A stretch of DNA of 64,000 nucleotides from NCBI RefSeq assembly GCF_900604315.1, contig NZ_LR026978.1:248001-312000 (forward strand), written 5' to 3'. The notes beneath the pieces were generated by a model. It was not told where the DNA came from. It saw nothing but the letters and a program-made list of their open reading frames with translations, and made no database searches. The translations under genes were made by a program, and so were the position numbers. Shown piece after piece: positions 55,018 to 63,973 of the stretch; position 1 is the first letter of the stretch, and the number at the start of each line of letters is the position of its first letter. The DNA comes from [Erwinia] mediterraneensis. GTDB lineage: Bacteria; Pseudomonadota; Gammaproteobacteria; Enterobacterales; Enterobacteriaceae.

Positions 55018-56634
55018 ATGAGTATAGCCGCCACTACTTCACAGCCTGTCGCCGCACCGGTTCCCCACCCTTTTACTCTGCGCCTGGCGCTGGGTTTGCT
55101 GGGGGTACTGATTGCTGCGCTGACGTCAGGCTTAAACGATCGCGTGACCGATATTGCGCTGGCCGATATTCGTGGCGCGATTGGCGTGAGTTACGATCAG
55201 GGCAGCTGGATCACCTCTGCCTATCAGGCTGCCGAAGTGGCGGCAATGATGATCGCCCCCTGGTTCGCCGTCACCTTTTCGCTGCGGCGCTTTGCCATTG
55301 CAGTCGCGCTGGGCTTTACCCTCACCGGCCTGATCCTGCCGCTGCTGCCCGGGCCCGGGCTGTTTATTACGCTGCGCGTGGTGCAGGGTCTGTTTGGCGG
55401 CGCTCTGCCTCCTCTGCTGATGACGGTAGCGCTGCGCTTTCTGCCGCCGCCCGTGAAACTTTTTGGTCTCAGCGCCTACGCATTAACTGCTACCTTCGGG
55501 CCCAATATGGCCGCCTCACTGGCCGCTTTCTGGACGGATGAGGTGGGCTGGATGTTTGTGTTCTGGCAGGTAGTACCGGCCATGACTGTCGCCGTGGCGC
55601 TGATTAGCTGGGGACTGCCGCAGGATCCGCTGCGTCTGGAGCGCTTTCAGCAGATCGATCTGTTCGGCATGTTGACCGGCTGTAGCGGCATGGCGCTGTT
55701 GATCCTGGCGCTGACCCAGGGAGAACGTCTGGACTGGCTGGCCTCGCCGTTATTTCTCGCCATGTTGCTCGCCGCGCTGGCGCTGCTGCTGGTGTTTCTG
55801 ATTAACGAGTGGTTTCACCCGCTGCCGCTGTTCAAACTGCAGATGCTGGCGCGGCGCAATCTGGCGTATGGTCTGCTGGCGCTGGCATGCGTGCTGATCC
55901 TGGCGCTCTCCGGATCCGCTCTGCCCGCCGCCTATTTCGCCCAGGTAGAAGGATTTCGTACCCTGCAGTTTGCGCCGCTGGCGCTGGCCATTGGGCTGCC
56001 GCAGTTAGTGATTGCCCCTCTGATTGCCGCCCTGCTCAATATTCGCTGGATCGACAGTCGCTGGATGCTGAGCACCGGTGTCGGGCTGCTGGTCCTCTCC
56101 TGCTTGCTGGGATCGCAGATTACCACCGACTGGGCGCGGCAGAACTTCTGGCTGATTCAGGGGCTGCAGGCGTTTGGTCAGCCGATGATCATCCTGTCGG
56201 TGCTGATGAACTCCACCAGCGTGGTGGCTCCGCCGGAAGGCCCCTTTGCCTCAGCGATGTTCAATACCGTGCGCGGCTTTTCCAGCATCGCGGCGGCGAC
56301 CCTGGTGGAGTGGTTTATCAGCCATCGTGAACAGTTTCACTCAAGTGTGCTGGTCAACAACGCCGCCAGTCGCTCCTGGCTGCTGACGGCCCCCTCCAGC
56401 CAGCAGGCGAGCAGCAGCCAGCCGCTGCTGGCCGATGGCAGCATCAGCAGCGGAGAAAACCTCGGCGCTTTTGCCGCCCTGCTGAAACATCAGGCGATGG
56501 TGCTGAGCCTCAGCGACGCTTACCTGATGCTGACGCTGATAGCGGCCGTGTTGCTGCTGTTCACCGCCTGGCTGCCTAAACGTGCCTGGCCGCCACAAAC
56601 CCTGATTCAACCTGTTACGCCTACAACGAGATAA
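55018..56634 (+). CDS. MFS efflux permease, DHA2 (EmrB-like) family
   Basis: Drug:H+ antiporter of 538 residues with about 14 hydrophobic segments, of the EmrB/QacA type. Typical motifs: GLNDRVTDIALADIRGAIGVSYDQGSW after helix 1, then GSWITSAYQAAEVAAMMIAPW and the helix-5 motif LRVVQGLFGGALPPLLM. ATG 55018 gives the family N-terminus; a longer frame from 54835 would run through the operators. No Shine-Dalgarno is visible before it. Followed 6 nt later by the membrane-fusion gene, so the two form a pump that needs an outer-membrane TolC-type partner, not in the window. Confidence 0.87.
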   Translation: MSIAATTSQPVAAPVPHPFTLRLALGLLGVLIAALTSGLNDRVTDIALADIRGAIGVSYDQGSWITSAYQAAEVAAMMIAPWFAVTFSLRRFAIAVALGFTLTGLILPLLPGPGLFITLRVVQGLFGGALPPLLMTVALRFLPPPVKLFGLSAYALTATFGPNMAASLAAFWTDEVGWMFVFWQVVPAMTVAVALISWGLPQDPLRLERFQQIDLFGMLTGCSGMALLILALTQGERLDWLASPLFLAMLLAALALLLVFLINEWFHPLPLFKLQMLARRNLAYGLLALACVLILALSGSALPAAYFAQVEGFRTLQFAPLALAIGLPQLVIAPLIAALLNIRWIDSRWMLSTGVGLLVLSCLLGSQITTDWARQNFWLIQGLQAFGQPMIILSVLMNSTSVVAPPEGPFASAMFNTVRGFSSIAAATLVEWFISHREQFHSSVLVNNAASRSWLLTAPSSQQASSSQPLLADGSISSGENLGAFAALLKHQAMVLSLSDAYLMLTLIAAVLLLFTAWLPKRAWPPQTLIQPVTPTTR

Positions 56635-56640
56635 GAGATT

Positions 56641-57669
56641 ATGCGTGCTTTACTGAAGAGAAAAACCGTGCTGCTGACGCTGCTGCTGCTGGTTTTACTG
56701 GCGATGGCCTTTTTTGTCTGGTCGGCGATGATCAGCAACGATCATCGCACCAACGACGCTTACGTGAATGCGGATTACACCCTGGTGGCCCCGCGAGTAT
56801 CAGGTTATGTAGCCAGCGTGAACGTCAGGGATAATCAGCAGGTAAAAGCGGGTGAGGTGCTGGCAACCCTGGATGATCGCGACTATCGCGTGGCGCTGGA
56901 AACCGCCCTCGCCAATCTGCAGGTGAGTGAGGCGAAGCTGCTGAGTAGTCAGGCGCAGCTGGAGCAGCAGCAGTCGGTGATTGAAGAAGCGCGGGCGACC
57001 CTGGCGGCCAGTCAGGCCTCAGCGCAGTACGCCGGGCAGAGCGCCGATCGCTACAACCGCCTCTACAAGAGCGGCACGGTAGCGGCGGATGAACAGCAGA
57101 AAGCCAGCTCTACGCTGCATGCCGCCGCCGCGCAGGTGCGTCAGAATCAGGCTGCGCTGGCTGCCGCGCAGAAAGAGGTCGGGGTACTGCAGGCTGCGGT
57201 ACGTCAGGCGGAAGCGGATGTCGCCTCGACCAGAGCCAGTGTCGATCAGGCGCGGCTGAACCTCTCCTATACGCGTATTACCGCGCCGGTAGATGGTATG
57301 GTCGGTCAGCGTGCGGTGCGCACCGGCGCCTGGGTTTCGGCAGGGACGCGACTGCTGGCGGTGGTGCCGCTGCAGCAAGCGTATATCACCGCCAACTATC
57401 TGGAAACCCAGCTGGCGGATGTCCATCAGGGCCAACCGGTAACGGTAACGGTCGATGCGCTGCCTGGCCAGCATTTTACCGGTCATGTGGACAGTATCGC
57501 GCCGGCCACCGGTGCGACTTTTTCGGCGATTGCGCCGGATAATGCCACCGGCAACTTTACCAAGGTGGTGCAGCGTCTGCCGGTGAAAATCGTGCTGGAT
57601 GGCCGCCAGGCGGATCTGGCACAACTGCGTGTGGGGATGTCTGTGATTGCGGAGATAAACACGCGCTAA
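56641..57669 (+). CDS. HlyD/EmrA-type membrane fusion protein
   Basis: Periplasmic adaptor of 342 residues: short cytoplasmic start, one transmembrane helix (about 10-30), and a lipoyl-like domain (VAPRVSGYVASVNVRDNQQVKAGEVLATLDDRDY near 50-80). A long alpha-helical hairpin rich in Ala and Gln (about 85-205) is followed by the returning lipoyl and beta-barrel parts (YTRITAPVDGMVGQRAV near 215). It joins the EmrB-like permease to an outer-membrane channel. Ends with DLAQLRVGMSVIAEINTR, typical of the family. Confidence 0.9.
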   Translation: MRALLKRKTVLLTLLLLVLLAMAFFVWSAMISNDHRTNDAYVNADYTLVAPRVSGYVASVNVRDNQQVKAGEVLATLDDRDYRVALETALANLQVSEAKLLSSQAQLEQQQSVIEEARATLAASQASAQYAGQSADRYNRLYKSGTVAADEQQKASSTLHAAAAQVRQNQAALAAAQKEVGVLQAAVRQAEADVASTRASVDQARLNLSYTRITAPVDGMVGQRAVRTGAWVSAGTRLLAVVPLQQAYITANYLETQLADVHQGQPVTVTVDALPGQHFTGHVDSIAPATGATFSAIAPDNATGNFTKVVQRLPVKIVLDGRQADLAQLRVGMSVIAEINTR

Positions 57670-57739
57670 GGGGTGGAAATTCTCCCGGGATGCGCTATTT
57701 ATTTTGTGATCAATTGCGCGTACATTAGCGCTCGATCCT

Positions 57740-57758
57740 GTTCTGAGCTGTTCAGAAC
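57740..57758 (+). other. Hairpin in the ypdK leader
   Basis: GTTCTGA/TCAGAAC stem with a 5-nt loop, about 110 nt upstream of ypdK, in a 199-bp gap without other genes. Role unknown; it may also help end the efflux transcript. Confidence 0.35.
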
Positions 57759-57868
57759 GCCCTGAGCAGAAAAGGTGTCTTATTCGCCGTGCTCGCCTTT
57801 TCTTCAATCTGTTCGCGTTGCGCTGGCTCGGGATCACCATCGTCGTAACCGCTCAGAGGAGTTGCTTT

Positions 57869-57940
57869 GTGAAATACGCTTTGATGGGAATTTCGTTCTT
57901 CCTGTTAATCTGGATCGGCACCTTTATGCTGATGCTGTAA
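57869..57940 (+). CDS. ypdK: YpdK-like 23-residue membrane peptide (GTG start)
   Basis: Codes for MKYALMGISFFLLIWIGTFM plus LML, a single hydrophobic segment. It aligns with E. coli YpdK (23 residues, MKYFFMGISF...) in length and at MKY, MGISF and the W-x-GTF positions. It sits beside alaC, as in E. coli. GTG start with AGAGGAG 7 nt before it. YpdK is an inner-membrane small protein of unknown function. A terminator follows 7 nt after the stop. Confidence 0.85.
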   Translation: MKYALMGISFFLLIWIGTFMLML

Positions 57941-57947
57941 TGTCGCA

Positions 57948-57968
57948 GGGGCGACACCCGGTCGCCCC
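57948..57968 (+). terminator. ypdK terminator
   Basis: Eight-base-pair stem GGGGCGAC/GTCGCCCC (57948-57955 with 57961-57968), 5-nt loop, then CCTTCGTCTTT. It lies 7 nt after the ypdK stop and 12 nt before the convergent alaC stop. Confidence 0.7.
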
Positions 57969-57979
57969 CTTCGTCTTTC

Positions 57980-59215
57980 TCAGGCTTGTTCTTCTGTGGT
58001 CTTCAGCGTTCCCGGCAGGATACCATCGGCACGGAACATCGCTTTAATTCCCCTTACCGCCTGGCGAATACGATCGCTGTTTTCAATCAGCGCAAAACGA
58101 ACGTGAGTGTCGCCATATTCACCAAAGCCGATCCCCGGCGAAACGCACACTTTCGCCTCCTGCAGCAGCCGTTTGGCGAACTCCAGCGATCCCAGATGGG
58201 CATAGTGATCGGGAATTTTCGCCCAGACATACATCGAGGCTTTCGGCATCTCCACCATCCAGCCCGCTTCATGCAAGCCTTTCACCAGCACGTTACGACG
58301 GCGCTTATACTGTTCGGCGATATCGCGAACGCATTGTTGATCGCCCTCCAGTGCGGCGATAGCGGCCACCTGCAGCGGCGTAAAGGTGCCGTAGTCGTGA
58401 TAGCTTTTGATGCGCGCCAGTGCTGCCACCAGCTCTTTGTTGCCCACCATAAAGCCGATGCGCCAGCCCGCCATGTTGTAGCTTTTCGACAGGGTGAAAA
58501 ACTCCACGGCAACATCGCGCGCCCCCGGTACCTGCATAATCGAGGGCGCTTTCCAGCCGTCATAGACGATATCGGCATAGGCCAGATCGTGTACCACCAG
58601 CACGTTATACTGTTTCGCCAGCGCAATGACCCGCTCGAAAAAGTCGAGCTCCACACACTGGGCGGTCGGGTTCGACGGGAAGCCCAGGATCATCATTTTT
58701 GGCTTCGGATAGCTTTCGCGGATGGCGCGTTCCAGCTCGTTAAAAAAGTCGACGCCCGCCACCAGCGGCACAGAGCGAACCTGCGCCCCGGCAATCACCG
58801 CGCCATAAATATGGATTGGATAGCTGGGATTGGGGACCAGCACGGTATCGCCATGATCCAGCGTCGCCAGCATCAGGTGCGCCAACCCCTCTTTCGAGCC
58901 GATGGTGACAATAGCTTCCGATTCCGCATCGATCTCTACCTGATAGCGCTCGGCATACCAGCGCGAGATGGCGCGACGCAGACGCGGGATCCCTCTGGAA
59001 GTAGAGTAACCGTGGGTATCGTCGCGTTGGGCGACCTGACACAGTTTTTCTACGATGTGCGGTGGCGTCGCACCGTCAGGATTTCCCATGGAAAAGTCGA
59101 TGATATCTTCGCCACGCCGACGCGCAGCCATCTTCAGTTCAGCGGTGATGTTAAAAACATAGGGGGGAAGGCGATCAATACGGGAAAAACGACGCGGCAA
59201 GCTGTTATCAGCCAT
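57980..59215 (-). CDS. alaC: Alanine transaminase AlaC
   Basis: PLP-dependent aminotransferase, main glutamate-pyruvate transaminase with AlaA in E. coli. The 411-residue protein (E. coli 412) has the PLP lysine in [21 protein letters not shown] near residue 240. The Asp and Tyr ligands lie in [15 protein letters not shown] near 207, and the carboxylate-binding Arg is near the end ([18 protein letters not shown]). Convergent with ypdK. In E. coli alaC is activated by SgrR; no site was sought here. Confidence 0.94.
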   Translation of the reverse strand: MADNSLPRRFSRIDRLPPYVFNITAELKMAARRRGEDIIDFSMGNPDGATPPHIVEKLCQVAQRDDTHGYSTSRGIPRLRRAISRWYAERYQVEIDAESEAIVTIGSKEGLAHLMLATLDHGDTVLVPNPSYPIHIYGAVIAGAQVRSVPLVAGVDFFNELERAIRESYPKPKMMILGFPSNPTAQCVELDFFERVIALAKQYNVLVVHDLAYADIVYDGWKAPSIMQVPGARDVAVEFFTLSKSYNMAGWRIGFMVGNKELVAALARIKSYHDYGTFTPLQVAAIAALEGDQQCVRDIAEQYKRRRNVLVKGLHEAGWMVEMPKASMYVWAKIPDHYAHLGSLEFAKRLLQEAKVCVSPGIGFGEYGDTHVRFALIENSDRIRQAVRGIKAMFRADGILPGTLKTTEEQA

Positions 59216-59333
59216 AATATCCTCTGGGTAACGTAAGCGCCCGGACCGTCCGAGCGACGCGGGTCACGACGGTGACCGCAACAAGAACATAACGTGGCAA
59301 TAACAATTTTGTCGAGAGGAGCAGGAAATTTTT

Positions 59334-59858
59334 TTATTCTGGCGATTCCAGACGACCAAATACCCAGTCGTTTACCCAGCAACCATTTAACAGATAATTA
59401 TCCCGCAGCGTGCCTTCCAGCTGAAAACCGTTTTTTTCCAGAATACGCCGCGAGGGCCAGTTGCCTTCGACCACCAGCGCTTTAAGCTTGTGAAAACCGG
59501 CAGAAAAGAGAAATTCACACAGCGCGCCCAGCGCCTCGCTGCCATAACCCTGCCCGCAGTGTTCACTCAGCAACATATAGCCCACTTCCGCCTGACGCCA
59601 GGGCTGCCACTCAGCGGTACAACCGAACAGGCCCAGCGCCTCGTTACTGGCGCGCAGGCGCACCACCAGACAGAGCATATGAAAACTGCTCACCTGCCAG
59701 GGCGCAAGGCGTCCGAGGAAACGCTGGCGCAGATCCTCATCATCAGGGATCTCGCCGATCCAGGTCATGCTGAGGCGATCCTGGTGCACGTGTTTAAACA
59801 GCGGCCAGTCTTCCGCCTGAAGTTTGCTGATGATTAACCGTGGGGTTTGCAATTGCAT
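59334..59858 (-). CDS. GNAT family N-acetyltransferase (RimJ/RimL type)
   Basis: 174-residue acetyltransferase. Family start MQLQTPRLIISKLQAEDWPLF, acetyl-CoA loop EHCGQGYGSEALGALCEFLF near residue 105, and the closing NWPSRRILEKNGFQLEGTLRDNY near 135-155. Members modify protein N-termini, amino acids or small molecules; the substrate cannot be told. Between alaC and glk, single-gene unit. Confidence 0.85.
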   Translation of the reverse strand: MQLQTPRLIISKLQAEDWPLFKHVHQDRLSMTWIGEIPDDEDLRQRFLGRLAPWQVSSFHMLCLVVRLRASNEALGLFGCTAEWQPWRQAEVGYMLLSEHCGQGYGSEALGALCEFLFSAGFHKLKALVVEGNWPSRRILEKNGFQLEGTLRDNYLLNGCWVNDWVFGRLESPE

Positions 59859-59966
59859 ATAACACCTCTGTCGGTCTGAATGCTGACGGCCAGCCGCAGC
59901 AAGAGAAACGACCCAGATGATGCGCGGGCGAGGCGAACGGCCAGTGGCCGTTCGCAGGTGAAACGA

Positions 59967-60932
59967 TCAGAGAATGCGGCCCAGCGTCTGGCGCAGATGG
60001 GCACCGGCTCCCAGCAGGCCCGGCTGGTCATAGGTGATCATGTACACCGGAATATCGACCAGATAATCACGGAAACGACCTTTATCCTCAAACGCCGCCC
60101 GGAAACCCGAAGCTTTGAAGAAATCCAGGAAGCGCGGCACGATGCCGCCAGCGATATAGACACCGCCAAAGGTGCCGAGATTCAGCGCCAGATTGCCGCC
60201 AAAACGTCCCATAAGGACGCAGAAAAGCGACAGGGCGCGACGACAGTCGGTGCAACTGTCGGCCAGCGCGCGCTCTGTCACATCTTTCGGTTTCAGGTTT
60301 TCCGGCACCCGGTTATCGGATTTCACAATGGCCCGATAGAGGTTCACCAGCCCTGCTCCGGAAAGCACACGTTCTGCGGAGACGTGCCCCAGTTCAGCGC
60401 GCAGCACCTCCAGGATCTGATCTTCTTCTTCGCTGTTCGGGGCAAAATCAACATGCCCGCCCTCGCCCGGCAGACTGATCCAGCGCTTATCGACATGCAC
60501 CAGATGGCTCACGCCAAGACCGGTACCAGCACCGTAAATCGCAATGGGCTTATCTTTTATCGCCGCTTTGCCGCCGAACTGGATAACATCGTTTTCCGTC
60601 AGCATCGGAATCGCCATGGAAACGGCAGTAAAGTCGTTGATAATTTCCAGATGCTCGAAGCCGAGATTGGCCTTTAACTCACGGGTTGAGAAAGCCCAGT
60701 CATGATTGGTCATCTCGACCCAGTCTTCGGTTATCGGGCAGGCGATCGCAATACAACCATCCCTGACCTCCAGCTGCAGCTCGTCAAGGTAGTGGCGGAT
60801 AACGGCTTCAAGACCGCTGTGTTCTGATGTTGAGAATGTTTTGGCCTGGGAGATGTTACCGCTTTCCACCTCACACAGGGCGAGGCGGGCATTAGTACCG
60901 CCCACGTCGCCGACCAAGGCATATGTTGTCAT
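59967..60932 (-). CDS. glk: Glucokinase
   Basis: Cytoplasmic ATP-dependent phosphorylation of glucose to glucose-6-phosphate. The 321-residue protein equals E. coli Glk in length. ASKHA-fold phosphate-1 motif [14 protein letters not shown] at about 8-21, catalytic Asp in [12 protein letters not shown] near 100, adenosine motif [15 protein letters not shown] near 260. Downstream of ipdC with a terminator between, so probably its own transcript. Confidence 0.96.
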   Translation of the reverse strand: MTTYALVGDVGGTNARLALCEVESGNISQAKTFSTSEHSGLEAVIRHYLDELQLEVRDGCIAIACPITEDWVEMTNHDWAFSTRELKANLGFEHLEIINDFTAVSMAIPMLTENDVIQFGGKAAIKDKPIAIYGAGTGLGVSHLVHVDKRWISLPGEGGHVDFAPNSEEEDQILEVLRAELGHVSAERVLSGAGLVNLYRAIVKSDNRVPENLKPKDVTERALADSCTDCRRALSLFCVLMGRFGGNLALNLGTFGGVYIAGGIVPRFLDFFKASGFRAAFEDKGRFRDYLVDIPVYMITYDQPGLLGAGAHLRQTLGRIL

Positions 60933-61000
60933 TCTTCTGCTGCTCCGCTTGGGTCTTTAAGAGTTGGAGGACACTATAAAATCCTGCCAATAAAACAACA

Positions 61001-61027
61001 ACGCTCACCGGTACGAAAGGTGAGCGT
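61001..61027 (-). terminator. ipdC rho-independent terminator
   Basis: Perfect 9-bp stem (61001-61009 with 61019-61027), 9-nt loop, followed on the minus strand by TGTTGTTTTATT. Separates ipdC from glk. Confidence 0.85.
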
Positions 61028-61097
61028 ATCAGCTAAAAAGCAAGGCATAACCTTACCCCTGATACGACACTTCTGCCCAGCGGCAACTTTCTGAATC

Positions 61098-62750
61098 TCA
61101 GCCGCCGTTACGCTGATGCAGGGCGGCCGCCACTTTTCTCAGCAGAGGCGGCAGGTCGTCCTGCGGCATTACTACTTCAATCAGGGAAAGCCGTCGGGTG
61201 CGGGCGACCAGCTTCAGTACCTCCTGCAGCTGGATCGTCTCCATCACACGCCAGCTCTGCGCCGGGCAGTGCAGGCTCAGGGCCTGCGGCAGGGCCGTCC
61301 AGTTCCACTGTGCAATATCATTGTAGCGCTGTGTTGCGCCATGAATAGCCCGTTCCACGCTATAACCCTGGTTATTGAGAATAAAAATGACCGGTTGCTG
61401 GTCGTCACGCATCATGGAACTCAGTTCCTGAATGGTCATCTGCGCCGAACCGTCGCCGATAATCAGGATAATGCGCCGCGTCGGCTCGGCGGTTTGCGCG
61501 CCAAAGGCGGCAGGCAGCGTATAGCCAATGGAGCCCCAGAGCGGCTGCACCAGCAGCGTTGCGCCGGATGGCAGACGTAACGCCGCAGCGCCAAAGGCTG
61601 CGGTGCCCTGCTCCGCCAGAATCAAATCGCCAGGCTGGAGAAAATCCTGCAGCGTCTGCCAGAAGGCCTGCTGCCCGAGGCGCGCCGCCGGGGCTGGTTG
61701 CGCTGCGTGAAGCGCGGGCTGCGCCTCTTGCCATAATGCGCCGTAGCGCTGAAACAGCGCATCAAGCTCGCTGAGCGCGTCCGCCATGCTGAGCGGCGCA
61801 AAGCGTTCACCGGCCACGCTGGCGCTGTGAGGTTGCAGTTCGATCAGCCGCTGCGCGTCAAACTGCTGGGTAAAACCGGCGGTAATGGTGTCGGTAAAAC
61901 GCACGCCAACGCTGAGGGTGACATCCGCCTGTTCAATCGCCGCACATACCGCCTCATCGCCGCCCTGACCGGCATAGGTACCGACATAACCCGGCAGCTG
62001 TTCATCCAGCACCCCTTTGCCCATCAGCAGGCTGGCGCAGGGAATGGCGCGCCGCTGGCGCAGCCTGTTCAGCAACGGCTGCAGACGCCAGCGATCGGCC
62101 AGAAAATCAGCCAGCAGCGACACGCGGCGGGCGTCGCTTAACAGACGTTCGGCTGCCTGACGGAAGGCTGAGCGCGCTGTGGCGGAAGAGGTCTGTTCCA
62201 GTACCAGCGGCCGCGTGGGGGGCGCAACCTTTGCCTGCGCGACGTCGGTCGCCAGCAGCAGATAGCCCGGTCGGTGCTGCTGCATCGCCTGTTCCAGCAC
62301 CTCATCAATCGCCTGCGTGCTGTTCTCCGTGCTCAATATCGCATGAGCCGCGCTCACCTCCCCGGCGATGCGCAGAAAGTGGCGAAAGTCGCCATCCCCC
62401 AGCGAATGATGGACGCAATCACCCTGCTGCTGCGCCTGGCTGACGGGCGCGCCAACAATGTGGAGCACCGGCACATATTCGGCATAGCTGCCAGCGATGC
62501 CGTTTAATGCGCTGAGTTCGCCGACGCCAAAGGTGGTCAGCAGTGCGGCGGCACCGTTACAGCGCCCGTAACCATCGGCAGCATAGGCGGCGTTCAACTC
62601 GTTGGTACAACCAACCCAGCGAATCGTCGGATGCGCGATTACGCTGTCGAGAAATTGCAGGTTGTAATCACCGGGAACGCCAAACAGATGGCGCACGCCG
62701 ATCTCTTCCAGCCGCGCAAGCAGATAGTCAGTTACCGTGAGGGTTTTCAT
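61098..62750 (-). CDS. ipdC: Indole-3-pyruvate decarboxylase IpdC
   Basis: Thiamine-diphosphate enzyme converting indole-3-pyruvate to indole-3-acetaldehyde, the key step of tryptophan-derived auxin (IAA) synthesis in plant-associated Pantoea and Enterobacter. The 550-residue protein has the catalytic Glu in GCTNELNAAYAADGYGR near 50 and the His pair in GDCVHHSLGDGDF near 113. The ThDP motif IIGDGSAQMTIQELSSMMRD through ILNNQGYS spans about 430-460. Adjacent to glk, an arrangement I recall from Enterobacter cloacae. Broad 2-oxo-acid decarboxylase activity is possible. Confidence 0.9.
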   Translation of the reverse strand: MKTLTVTDYLLARLEEIGVRHLFGVPGDYNLQFLDSVIAHPTIRWVGCTNELNAAYAADGYGRCNGAAALLTTFGVGELSALNGIAGSYAEYVPVLHIVGAPVSQAQQQGDCVHHSLGDGDFRHFLRIAGEVSAAHAILSTENSTQAIDEVLEQAMQQHRPGYLLLATDVAQAKVAPPTRPLVLEQTSSATARSAFRQAAERLLSDARRVSLLADFLADRWRLQPLLNRLRQRRAIPCASLLMGKGVLDEQLPGYVGTYAGQGGDEAVCAAIEQADVTLSVGVRFTDTITAGFTQQFDAQRLIELQPHSASVAGERFAPLSMADALSELDALFQRYGALWQEAQPALHAAQPAPAARLGQQAFWQTLQDFLQPGDLILAEQGTAAFGAAALRLPSGATLLVQPLWGSIGYTLPAAFGAQTAEPTRRIILIIGDGSAQMTIQELSSMMRDDQQPVIFILNNQGYSVERAIHGATQRYNDIAQWNWTALPQALSLHCPAQSWRVMETIQLQEVLKLVARTRRLSLIEVVMPQDDLPPLLRKVAAALHQRNGG

Positions 62751-62902
62751 CAGCCACTCCTTTTTCCGGGTATGATTGCAGTATTAAAGATCCCGGCGCA
62801 CCGTCGACCTTACTGCCCTCCGTTTCCCGGTCGCTACTGGCAAGCTATCGTTACGTTGTTGATGAAATAGTGAAGTTGCGATCCCCCGCCCGTTGCCGCA
62901 TC

Positions 62903-62918
62903 GTGTAAACGTATACAC
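62903..62918. promoter_or_regulatory. LacI-type palindrome upstream of the aldo-keto reductase
   Basis: GTGTAAACGTATACAC is a 16-bp inverted repeat with one mismatched pair, centred on CG like LacI/GalR-family operators (general form TGTAAACGTTTACA). It lies 40-55 bp before the reductase ATG, in the gap to the divergent ipdC gene. The cognate regulator is not in the window. Confidence 0.45.
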
Positions 62919-62957
62919 TGCTGACCTTTTGGCATTTTCTCTTTTACAGAAGGCATT

Positions 62958-63947
62958 ATGACCTTTGTTCCGCACCCTGAACGCTATCAGCAAATGGAGT
63001 ATCGCCGCAGTGGTCGCAGCGGCCTGAAACTGCCTGCCGTCTCCCTCGGCCTGTGGCATAACTTTGGCGATACTTCCCGGCTGGATAACAGTCGGGCGCT
63101 GCTGCGCCATGCTTTTGACCGGGGCATTAACCATTTTGATCTGGCGAATAATTACGGTCCGCCGCCCGGCGCTGCGGAAGAGAATTTTGGCCGCATTCTG
63201 CGTGAAGATTTTCGCGCGTATCGCGATGAGCTGATTATCTCGACCAAAGCGGGCTATACCATGTGGCCCGGCCCTTACGGCGACTGGGGATCGCGCAAGT
63301 ATCTGATCGCCAGCCTGGACCAGAGCCTGCGCCGTATGGGACTGGCGTATGTGGATATTTTCTATCACCATCGCCCCGATCCCGAAACGCCGCTGGAAGA
63401 GACCATGCAGGCGCTGGATCAGGTGGTGCGCCAGGGCAAAGCGCTGTATGTCGCGCTCTCTAACTATCCGGCACCGCGCGCTGCAGAGGCGATTGCGATA
63501 CTGCGCGATCTCGGCACGCCTTGCCTGATCCACCAGCCGCGCTATTCCCTGTTTGAACGCGGTCCGGAAGAGAGGCTGTTGCAGACGCTGGATGAACAGG
63601 GCGTGGGCTGCATCGCCTTTTCCCCGCTGGCGGGCGGTATCCTGACCGACCGTTATCTGCAGGGTGTGCCGGACGACTCGCGTGCTGCCAGCGGCAGCAA
63701 ATTTTTACGCCCGGAGCAGCTGACCGAAGAGAAGATGAGTAAAGTGCATCAGTTGCACGCCATTGCCCGGCAGCGCGGTCAGAAGCTGGCGCAGATGGCG
63801 CTTGCCTGGGTATTGCGTGATGAGCGCGTCACTTCGGTCCTGATTGGTGCCAGTAAAGTGGCGCAGATTGATGACGCCGTGGAGATGCTGGCCCGGCGTC
63901 AGTTTACGCCGGATGAGCTGGCAGCCATCGAGGCTGCGCTGGTCTGA
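62958..63947 (+). CDS. Aldo-keto reductase, YghZ/Gpr-like
   Basis: NADPH-dependent aldo-keto reductase of 329 residues, close to E. coli YghZ (Gpr), which reduces L-glyceraldehyde-3-phosphate and methylglyoxal. The tetrad is visible: Asp and Tyr in NHFDLANNYGPPPGAAEENF near 55-70, Lys in LIISTKAGYTMWPGPYG near 99, and His in DIFYHHRPDPETP near 134. Cofactor region near the end: TSVLIGASKVAQIDD. Divergent from ipdC; AGAAGG precedes the ATG. A link to indole-3-acetaldehyde reduction is only a thought. Confidence 0.88.
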   Translation: MTFVPHPERYQQMEYRRSGRSGLKLPAVSLGLWHNFGDTSRLDNSRALLRHAFDRGINHFDLANNYGPPPGAAEENFGRILREDFRAYRDELIISTKAGYTMWPGPYGDWGSRKYLIASLDQSLRRMGLAYVDIFYHHRPDPETPLEETMQALDQVVRQGKALYVALSNYPAPRAAEAIAILRDLGTPCLIHQPRYSLFERGPEERLLQTLDEQGVGCIAFSPLAGGILTDRYLQGVPDDSRAASGSKFLRPEQLTEEKMSKVHQLHAIARQRGQKLAQMALAWVLRDERVTSVLIGASKVAQIDDAVEMLARRQFTPDELAAIEAALV

Positions 63948-63953
63948 CCCTGC

Positions 63954-63973
63954 CCCGCCCGCTAACGGGCGGG
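63954..63973 (+). terminator. Hairpin after the aldo-keto reductase
   Basis: Perfect 8-bp stem CCCGCCCG/CGGGCGGG with loop CTAA, 7 nt after the stop, followed by CCGTGTTG; the U-tract is poor. Confidence 0.55.
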
